Below, piece by piece: positions 57,648 to 64,000 of a DNA stretch of 64,000 nucleotides. Position numbers and translations under genes: made by a program. Below the pieces are notes generated by a model. That model worked only from the letters and a program-made list of their open reading frames with translations, was not told the origin of the DNA and did not search any database. Origin of the DNA: Mycolicibacterium arenosum (GTDB lineage: Bacteria; Actinomycetota; Actinomycetes; Mycobacteriales; Mycobacteriaceae); assembly GCF_024320865.1 (NCBI RefSeq), contig NZ_JANDBD010000003.1, forward strand, positions 558,001 to 622,000, written 5' to 3'. Numbering within the stretch: position 1 is the stretch's first letter; each line of letters starts with the position of its first letter.

Positions 57648-57733
57648 TCACGGCGAGGCGACGCGCGCAGCGTCGGTGGTGCAGGGCAGAATGCGTACGC
57701 CACCCCCGTGCACCTGATGGAGAAGGATCAGCA

Positions 57734-59767
57734 GTGAGTTACACCGCCGCCGACATCACCGAGCTCGACGATGTCCAGCACACACGCCTGCGGCCGGCGG
57801 TCAACCTGGGCCTCGACGTGCTCAACACCGCGCTGCGCGAGATCGTCGACAACGCGATCGAGGAGGTCGCCGAACCCGGCCACGGCGGCTCGTGCGTGAC
57901 GATCACCCTGCACGCCGACGGGTCGGTCAGCGTCGCGGACGACGGCCGGGGCCTGCCCGTCGACTCGGACCCCGTGAACGGCAAGAACGGCATCGTCAAG
58001 ACCCTGGGAACGGCGCGGGCCGGCGGCAAGTTCTCCGCACACACCGACGCGGCCAGCACGGGAGCCGGCCTGAACGGAATCGGCGCCGCGGCAGCGGTGT
58101 TCATCTCGGCGCGGACCGACGTGACGGTGCGCCGGGCGGGCAAGACCTACCTGCAGAGCTTCGGCGGCGGCTACCCCGGTGTGTTCGAGGGCAAGGACTT
58201 CGATCCGGCCGCCCCGTTCACCCGCGCGGACACGCAGAAACTGCGCGGCACCGGCAACCGCAAACCCGACGCGCACGGCACCACGGTGCGCATCCTCTTC
58301 GATCCGGTCGTCGTGCCGGACTCGACCGTGGACATCGGCGAGGTCCTGCTGCGCGCGCACGCGGCCGCCCGGATGTCGCCGGGGGTGCATCTCGCCGTCG
58401 TCGACGAGGGCTGGCCCGGCGACGAGGTGCCCCCCGCGCTGGTCGAGCCGTTCCACGGCCCGTGGGGCACCGAGACACTGCTGGACCTCATGTGCACCGC
58501 CGCCGACACCCCGGTGCCGAGCGTCCGCGCCGTCGTGGAGGGTCGCGGTGAGTACACCACCGGACGCGGCCCGACCCCGTTCCGCTGGTCGCTGAGCGCC
58601 GGACCCGCCGAGCCGGCGACCGTGGCCGCGTTCTGCAACACCGTCCGAACGCCCGGCGGCGGATCCCATCTGACGGCCGCCATGAAGGGCCTGTCGGAAG
58701 CCCTGGCGGAGCGGGCCTCCCGGATCCGCGATCTCGGCCTGGCCAAGGGCGAGGAGGGGCCGGAACCGCAGGATTTCGCGGCGGTCACCGCGCTGGCCGT
58801 CGACACCCGCGCCCCCGACGTGTCGTGGGACTCCCAGGCCAAGACGGCGGTGTCGTCGCGGTCGCTGAACGTGGCGATGGCCCCCGACGTCGCGCGTGCC
58901 GTCACCATCTGGGCGGCCAACCCCGCCAACGGGGACACCGTGACGCTGTGGACCAAGCTGGCCCTCGAGTCCGCACGGGCGCGGCGCAGCGCCGAGGGTG
59001 CGAAAGCCCGCTCCAGGGCGGCGTCGAAGGCCAAGGGCCTCGGGACGAACCTGTCGCTGCCGCCGAAACTGCTGCCCAGCCGGGAAACCGGGCGCGGGTC
59101 GGGAGCCGAACTGTTCCTGTGCGAGGGCGACTCGGCGCTGGGCACCATCAAGGCCGCCAGGGACGCCACCTTCCAGGCGGCGTTCCCGCTGAAGGGCAAG
59201 CCGCCCAACGTGTACGGCTTCACCCTGAGCAAGGCGCGGATCAAGGACGAGTTCGACTCGATCGAACGCATCCTGGGCTGCGGTGTGCGCGACAACTGCG
59301 ACCCCGAGATGTGCCGCTACGACCGGATCCTGTTCGCCTCCGACGCCGACCCCGACGGGGGCAACATCAACTCGAGCCTCATCTCGATGTTCCTCGACTT
59401 CTATCGGCCCCTCGTCGAGGCCGGAATGGTGTACGTGACGCTGCCACCGCTGTTCGTCGTCAAAGACGGAACCCAGCGGGTGTACTGCCAGGACGAGTCG
59501 GAACGCGACGCCGCGGTGGCCCAGATGAAAGCGACGTCCAAACGCCGGGTGGAGGTGCAGCGCAACAAGGGTCTCGGTGAGATGGACGCCGACGACTTCT
59601 GGAACACGGTGCTGGATCCGCAGCGGCGCACGGTGATTCGCGTGCATCTCGACGACGGTGAGAAGAAGCTGCACCACACTCTGTTCGGTGGACCGCCGGA
59701 GGGTCGACGCACGTGGATGGCCGATGTCGCCGCCGTCGTCGACACCTCCTCGCTGGACCTGACGTAG
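57734..59767 (+). CDS. Type II topoisomerase subunit, GyrB/ParE-like (TopoN type)
   Basis: 677-aa ATPase subunit. The GHKL domain has REIVDNAIEEV, DDGRGLPVD and the AGLNGIGAAAA lid. The TOPRIM domain has CEGDSALG (Glu464) and DADPDGG (Asp537, Asp539, Asp541), keeping the Mg-binding acids but not the DADVDGSHI and PLRGK forms of gyrase (here PLKGKPPNVYG). Similar genes beside gyrase in M. smegmatis encode the atypical TopoN/TopoM enzyme, reported to introduce positive supercoils. GTG 57734. The partner subunit begins 9 nt downstream. Confidence 0.85.
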   Translation: MSYTAADITELDDVQHTRLRPAVNLGLDVLNTALREIVDNAIEEVAEPGHGGSCVTITLHADGSVSVADDGRGLPVDSDPVNGKNGIVKTLGTARAGGKFSAHTDAASTGAGLNGIGAAAAVFISARTDVTVRRAGKTYLQSFGGGYPGVFEGKDFDPAAPFTRADTQKLRGTGNRKPDAHGTTVRILFDPVVVPDSTVDIGEVLLRAHAAARMSPGVHLAVVDEGWPGDEVPPALVEPFHGPWGTETLLDLMCTAADTPVPSVRAVVEGRGEYTTGRGPTPFRWSLSAGPAEPATVAAFCNTVRTPGGGSHLTAAMKGLSEALAERASRIRDLGLAKGEEGPEPQDFAAVTALAVDTRAPDVSWDSQAKTAVSSRSLNVAMAPDVARAVTIWAANPANGDTVTLWTKLALESARARRSAEGAKARSRAASKAKGLGTNLSLPPKLLPSRETGRGSGAELFLCEGDSALGTIKAARDATFQAAFPLKGKPPNVYGFTLSKARIKDEFDSIERILGCGVRDNCDPEMCRYDRILFASDADPDGGNINSSLISMFLDFYRPLVEAGMVYVTLPPLFVVKDGTQRVYCQDESERDAAVAQMKATSKRRVEVQRNKGLGEMDADDFWNTVLDPQRRTVIRVHLDDGEKKLHHTLFGGPPEGRRTWMADVAAVVDTSSLDLT

Positions 59768-59776
59768 GGAATCACC

Positions 59777-61915
59777 GTGACCGCCACCCTGGACGTACCC
59801 GAACAGAATCCCGACCTGGTGCTCGACCAGAGCGCCGACGACTACTGGAACCGCTATCAGCTGACCTTCGCGCTCTACAGCGTCAGCGACCGCGCCATCC
59901 CGTCGGCGTTCGACGGGCTCAAGCCCGGCCAGCGGCGTCTGCTCTATCAGATGCACGACTCGAAGCTGCTGCCCGGCAACAAACCGCAGAAGTCCTCCAA
60001 GGTCTGCTCGGCGGTCACCGGGAACCTGCACCCCCACGGCGGCGCGTCGATGTACGGCGCCGCCGCGCTGATGGCCGCCGAGTTCCAGCGCGTGAAAGTC
60101 ATTGACGGACAGGGCGCTTTCCCGCGCATCCAGGGCGACATCCCCGCCGCCGACCGCTACACCGAGATGCGGCTGTCGGCGCCCGGCGCCGCGCTGACCG
60201 CCGAACTCGACGATCACGCCGTCCCGATGGTGCAGACGTTCGACGGCGAGTGGACCGAGCCGACCGTGCTGCCGGCCCAGTGGCCGGTGCTCCTGTGCAA
60301 CGGCGCCGTCGGCATCGCCGAGGGCTGGGCCACCAAGGTGCCCGCCCACAATCCCCGCGAGATCATGGCGGCCTGCCGGGCGCTGCTCGCGCGGCCCAAC
60401 ACGACCGACGACACGTTGATGAAGCTCATTCCCGGCCCCGACTGGGGCTGCGGGGCCACCGTGGTCGGGACGGCCGGGCTGCGCGAGTACATCACCACCG
60501 GCCGGGGACAGTTCACCGTGCGCGGCACCGTGTCCGTCGACGGGAAGAACTGCATCATCACCGAGTTGCCACCGGGGGTGGCGAGTAACACCGTGCAGGA
60601 ACGGATTCGGGCCCTGGTCGAGTCCGGCGAGATGTCGGGCGTGGCCGACATGTCCGATCTGACCGACCGCCGCAACGGGCTGCGCATCGTGGTCACCGCC
60701 AAACGCGGACACAGTGCGGACACGATCCGCGACCAGTTGCTCGCGCTGACCCCGCTGGAGTCGACGTTCGCCGCCAGTCTGGTCGCGCTCGACGAGGATC
60801 GCGTGCCCCGCTGGTGGTCGGTGCGCGAACTGATCTCCGCCTTCCTGCACCTGCGCGACTCGGTGGTGCTGCGGCGCAGCGAGTATCGGCTGGACAAGGT
60901 CACCGCGCGGCGCCACCTGGTGGCCGGCCTGATGAAGATCCACCTGGACATCGACGCCGCGGTCGCGGTGATCCGCGGATCCGACACCGTCGACGACGCG
61001 AGGCAGGGTCTTCAGGAACGGTTCCAGATCGACGAGGAGCAGGCCAACTACGTTCTGGCGCTGCAACTTCGGCGACTGACGAAGCTCGACGTCATCGAGC
61101 TGCAAGCCGAGGCCGACAAGCTGGACGCCGAGTTCGCGGCGCTGACCGAGCTGGTGTCCAACCCCGACGCCCGCCGCAAGGTCATCGACCAGGAGTTGGT
61201 GGAGACCGCGAAACTGTTCAAGGGCACCGAGTTCGACCGTCGCACCGTACTGGACGCGTCGGCGACACCCGTTGCGGCCGGCACCGACGAGGACGGGCCA
61301 CGCGAGCGGAAGGTCAACGCCTCCTGGCGTCTCGATGATCGGGGCGTGTTCTCAGACAGCCACGGTGAGCTGCTCACCTCGGGGCTGGGCTGGGCGGTGT
61401 GGGCCGACGGACGGGTCAAGTTCACCACCGGCAGCGGCCTGCCCTACAAGATCCGCGACATCCCGGTGGCGCCGGACATCGTCGGCCTGGTGCGCTCGGG
61501 GGTGCTGCCCGCCGGCTACCACCTGGCGCTGGTGACCCGGCGCGGGAAGATTCTGCGCATCGACCCCGCCGCGGTGAATCCGCAGGGCGCGGCGGGCAAC
61601 GGGGTGGCCGGGGTGAGGCTGGCCGCCGACGGCGACGAGGTGATCGCCGCGCTACCCGTGTCGTGTGAGAACGGCGAGGCCATCCTGTCGACATCCGAAA
61701 AGGGTTGGAAGGTCACCGAAGTCGCCGACATCCCGGTGAAGGGCCGTGGCGGCGCGGGCGTCGGGTTCCACCCGTTCGTCAGCGGTGAGGACGCGGTGCT
61801 GTCGGCGTCGATCTCGCAGACGGGCTTCGTGCGGAACGGGCGGGCGGTGCGCGCCGAGAGCCGGGCGAAGTCGTCGATCAAGGGATCCGGCGCGGACGTG
61901 ACGCCTGCCGGTTAG
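59777..61915 (+). CDS. Type II topoisomerase subunit, GyrA/ParC-like (TopoM type)
   Basis: 712-aa cleavage subunit. The catalytic Tyr128 lies in the context ADRYTEMRL, and the winged-helix region (SAFDGLKPGQRRLLYQM, HPHGGASMYGAAALMA) is well conserved. The C-terminal domain is a beta-pinwheel-like repeat region, but I see no QRRGGKG GyrA box; the closest is KGRGGAGVG. That argues against a true gyrase wrapping domain. GTG 59777 lies 9 nt after the TopoN-like stop, so the pair is co-expressed. A chromosomal gyrase is expected elsewhere. Confidence 0.85.
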   Translation: MTATLDVPEQNPDLVLDQSADDYWNRYQLTFALYSVSDRAIPSAFDGLKPGQRRLLYQMHDSKLLPGNKPQKSSKVCSAVTGNLHPHGGASMYGAAALMAAEFQRVKVIDGQGAFPRIQGDIPAADRYTEMRLSAPGAALTAELDDHAVPMVQTFDGEWTEPTVLPAQWPVLLCNGAVGIAEGWATKVPAHNPREIMAACRALLARPNTTDDTLMKLIPGPDWGCGATVVGTAGLREYITTGRGQFTVRGTVSVDGKNCIITELPPGVASNTVQERIRALVESGEMSGVADMSDLTDRRNGLRIVVTAKRGHSADTIRDQLLALTPLESTFAASLVALDEDRVPRWWSVRELISAFLHLRDSVVLRRSEYRLDKVTARRHLVAGLMKIHLDIDAAVAVIRGSDTVDDARQGLQERFQIDEEQANYVLALQLRRLTKLDVIELQAEADKLDAEFAALTELVSNPDARRKVIDQELVETAKLFKGTEFDRRTVLDASATPVAAGTDEDGPRERKVNASWRLDDRGVFSDSHGELLTSGLGWAVWADGRVKFTTGSGLPYKIRDIPVAPDIVGLVRSGVLPAGYHLALVTRRGKILRIDPAAVNPQGAAGNGVAGVRLAADGDEVIAALPVSCENGEAILSTSEKGWKVTEVADIPVKGRGGAGVGFHPFVSGEDAVLSASISQTGFVRNGRAVRAESRAKSSIKGSGADVTPAG

Positions 61916-61973
61916 GTTCCCGCGGCACACCGCACCTTTGCGCCACACCCGGACCTACCCGCAGAATCTGTTG

Positions 61974-63278
61974 GTGCTCATTGACAGCGCTCCTGACGGC
62001 CGGTCCATGAGGGGTGCCGTCGTCATCTGCGTGACCGCGATAGTCGCCGGAGTCGTCATCGGCTTCGTGGGCGGCGCCTTCCGCTGGTGTCTTGCGACGG
62101 CGGACGCGTTGCGCGTCGACCTCGCCGACTGGGCCCACCGGCTGCCCGGACCGGGCTGGCTCGTGCTCGTAGCCACCACGGCGATCGGCGCAACCCTCGC
62201 GGCCTTGATCGTGCGGTGGCTGCCGCTGGCCGCCGGCAGTGGTATCCAGCACGTGGAGGCGGTCCATCGGGGCGACGCCACGCCCCCGCTCCTGCGCCTA
62301 CTCCCGGCGAAGTTCGTCGGCGGTGTCCTGGCGATCGGATCGGGCCTCGTCCTGGGTCGCGAGGGGCCGACGGTGCACATGGGTGCGGCGGTGGGAGCCG
62401 AAGCCGCGCGGCGCGCCCGCCTCCCCGACGCGGACATCAGGATGCTGCAGGCGGCCCTCGGCGGGGCCGGTCTGGCGGTCGCCTTCAATGCGCCGATCGG
62501 AGGTGCCCTCTTCACCCTCGAGGAGGTGACGAAGTCCGTCCGGCTCCTGACCGTTCTGGCCACCGTCTTCGCCACCGCCACCGCGGTCGGTTGCGCTCGA
62601 CTCATCGCCGGCGATCACCCGGACTTCATCGTCGGTTCACTGTCGTCCCCGTCGCTGTCCTGGCTGCCCCTCTTCGTCGTCTTCGGCCTTCTCACCGGTT
62701 GCCTCGGCGCCGTCTACAACCGGTTGGTGCTCAGCGTTCTCGACCGCGTCCGATCGATACCCCGCGTTCCCGCGGTCGTGAAAGCGGCGGTGATCGGTGC
62801 GGTCATCGGGTTGGTGACGTTCCTACAGCCACTCGCCACCGGCGGGGGCGACACCTTGACGCAGATGATTCTCGGCGGTCACACCTTCGCGTTGCTCGCA
62901 ATCGCCGGCCTTCTGGCGCTGCGGTTCGTCGCCGGTCCACTGTCCTACGCCGCTGCCGTGCCGGGCGGCTTGTTCGCCCCGCTGCTGGCGGTCGGCACGC
63001 TCTGGGGCGTGCTGTTCGTCGGCGCGGTGAACGCCTTCTGGCCCGGCGACATCACCGGATTGGCAGTGCCGATGGCGATCGTCGGGATGACCGCGTTCTT
63101 CGGCGCCAGCGTGCGGGCACCGGTGACGGCCATCGTGCTCGTCATCGAGATGACGAGCACGACGTCGGTCGCAGTGCCGATGTTGGCCGCGACGGCGGCG
63201 GCGGTTCTCGTCGCGGAGCTCCTGCGATCGCCGCCGATCTACGACAGCCTCCGCGAGCGGATGGCTCCGCAGAGCTGA
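61974..63278 (+). CDS. ClC-family chloride channel / H+-Cl- antiporter
   Basis: About 434-aa membrane protein with the ClC signatures in order: GSGIQ (selectivity Ser), GREGPTVHMGA with the gating Glu, FNAPIGGALFTLEE with the proton-pathway Glu, and VPGGLFAPLLAVG. Both glutamates kept suggests an antiporter rather than a channel. It has about 16 membrane segments and no CBS domains. GTG 61974 is chosen; the frame extends to a TTG at 61938 and the first ATG is at about 62007, so the start is uncertain. Confidence 0.87.
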   Translation: MLIDSAPDGRSMRGAVVICVTAIVAGVVIGFVGGAFRWCLATADALRVDLADWAHRLPGPGWLVLVATTAIGATLAALIVRWLPLAAGSGIQHVEAVHRGDATPPLLRLLPAKFVGGVLAIGSGLVLGREGPTVHMGAAVGAEAARRARLPDADIRMLQAALGGAGLAVAFNAPIGGALFTLEEVTKSVRLLTVLATVFATATAVGCARLIAGDHPDFIVGSLSSPSLSWLPLFVVFGLLTGCLGAVYNRLVLSVLDRVRSIPRVPAVVKAAVIGAVIGLVTFLQPLATGGGDTLTQMILGGHTFALLAIAGLLALRFVAGPLSYAAAVPGGLFAPLLAVGTLWGVLFVGAVNAFWPGDITGLAVPMAIVGMTAFFGASVRAPVTAIVLVIEMTSTTSVAVPMLAATAAAVLVAELLRSPPIYDSLRERMAPQS

Positions 63279-63324
63279 CGGGCCCGTGTCCGGGAGACCG
63301 GCAGCTGAAAGGCACGATGGAGGT

Positions 63325-64000
63325 ATGGACGTTCTGGTGGTCGGCGGCGGGCCCGCCGGCGTGGCGTTGGCCGGGGCGTGCGGGCGACTCGGACTGACCA
63401 CCGGGCTGGTGGACCCGGCGCCGGACCGGCCGTGGACGGCGACCTACGGGATGTGGAGCCGCGAGTTGCCCGCCCACCTGCCGGAGTCCGTGATCGCGGC
63501 CCGCGCCGCCGGCCGGGTGATCGCTCAGACGGAACACGAATTGGGTTGGGAGTACGCGGTTCTCGATGTGCCCGCTCTTCAAGGCCACCTGGTCGAGGGG
63601 CTGACCGGGGTACGGGTCCACGGCGGTCGCGCAGTCGGATCGCCGGAGTCCGGCGTCGTCGCCCTGGCCGACGGGTCGCAGCTGCGGGCCGCCGTGGTCG
63701 TCGACGCCGGCGGAGGCGCGCGGCCCCTGGACCCGACGGTGTCGCGGCGCGAGGCCGCGGCTCAGACGGCCTACGGATTGATCGTCGACGAGGACGCCGC
63801 CGCGGCGTTCATCGCGCCCGGCGAGGCCCTGTTCATGGACTGGCGCGCCGATCACGGCGAGACCGGGTGGCCGACGTTCCTCTACGTGATACCGCTCGGC
63901 GGTGGCCGGGTACTGGTGGAGGAGACGTCACTGGCGCGACGACCGGGGCTCCCGATGTCGACGCTGCGACGCCGCCTGCACGCCCGGCTGGCCCGCCACG
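63325..64000 (+). CDS. crtL: Lycopene cyclase, CrtL type (partial, C-terminus off the right edge)
   Basis: N-terminal 225 residues of an FAD/NAD-binding cyclase that closes the ends of lycopene to beta-rings. The dinucleotide motif VLVVGGGPAGVALAGAC starts the protein, followed by the CrtL-like TATYGMWSRELP segment, VVDAGGG and MDWR, which are typical lycopene cyclase blocks. ATG 63325 is closely preceded by GGAGG and AAAGG. A carotenoid pigment pathway is implied, as in scotochromogenic fast-growing mycobacteria. The other crt genes are not in view. Confidence 0.82.
   Translation, partial: MDVLVVGGGPAGVALAGACGRLGLTTGLVDPAPDRPWTATYGMWSRELPAHLPESVIAARAAGRVIAQTEHELGWEYAVLDVPALQGHLVEGLTGVRVHGGRAVGSPESGVVALADGSQLRAAVVVDAGGGARPLDPTVSRREAAAQTAYGLIVDEDAAAAFIAPGEALFMDWRADHGETGWPTFLYVIPLGGGRVLVEETSLARRPGLPMSTLRRRLHARLARH

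Noticed and set aside
57728..61105. A 1125-codon open frame on the minus strand opposite the topoisomerase genes
   Set aside because: It spans the gap between two clear plus-strand genes, and its translation has no recognisable family. It is a GC-driven shadow.

Overview
The window is high-GC actinobacterial DNA that reads as a rapidly growing, non-tuberculous mycobacterium (Mycolicibacterium type). The evidence is gene content and order: a two-module Pks12-type mycoketide synthase followed by an Rv2047c-like gene, fadE2-ptbB, an Rv0144-Rv0149-like block, a DUF222/HNH (13E12-family) gene under a mycobacterial SOS box, whiB6 beside an Rv3863-like gene, and an atypical TopoN/TopoM-type topoisomerase pair. 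I saw no tRNA, rRNA, CRISPR array, insertion sequence or prophage.

Layout. (1) 1-3.3 kb: taurine/sulfonate ABC genes (tauA runs off the left edge), a zinc-ribbon protein, a secreted DUF732 protein and a small membrane coiled-coil protein, with a nested pair of stem-loops between the convergent genes. (2) 3.3-8.2 kb: CorA-like channel, fused pntA plus pntB transhydrogenase, EamA exporter. (3) 8.2-13.5 kb: TetR regulator divergent from an acyl-CoA dehydrogenase, 2-keto acid decarboxylase kdc, and a NarL-type response regulator/sensor kinase pair. (4) 14.0-28.9 kb: pks12 (4150 aa, two complete KS-AT-DH-ER-KR-ACP modules, one AT with methylmalonyl and one with malonyl signatures) and its coupled partner. 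(5) 28.9-39.6 kb: lipid and housekeeping genes, largely the Rv0144-0149 and Rv0153-0154 sets. (6) 39.7-43.4 kb: TetR-FUSC exporter and pirin. (7) 43.5-49.4 kb: a complete fructose PTS (ptsI divergent from fruR-fruK-fruA-ptsH). (8) 49.5-53.9 kb: an ESX-1 deletion scar. (9) 54-64 kb: DUF4407 protein, an SRPBCC/acyl-CoA synthetase fusion, TopoN/TopoM, a ClC antiporter and the start of a lycopene cyclase.

The most notable feature is the scar at about 49.9 kb. The signal peptide and first catalytic motif of mycosin MycP1 (+ strand) run directly into the first ~42 codons of EspG1 (- strand). In mycobacterial ESX-1 loci these two genes sit near opposite ends of the cluster and face each other, so one deletion from inside espG1 to inside mycP1 would give exactly this junction. 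All ESX-1 core genes (eccA, eccB, eccC, eccD, eccE, esxA, esxB) are absent from the junction, yet whiB6 and the Rv3863-like gene are intact. A parS-like 16-mer lies in the same scarred interval.

Many gene borders are tight: overlapping stop/start codons within operons and overlapping stop codons between convergent genes. Several start codons lie about 7-8 nt after a -10-like hexamer, which suggests leaderless transcripts.
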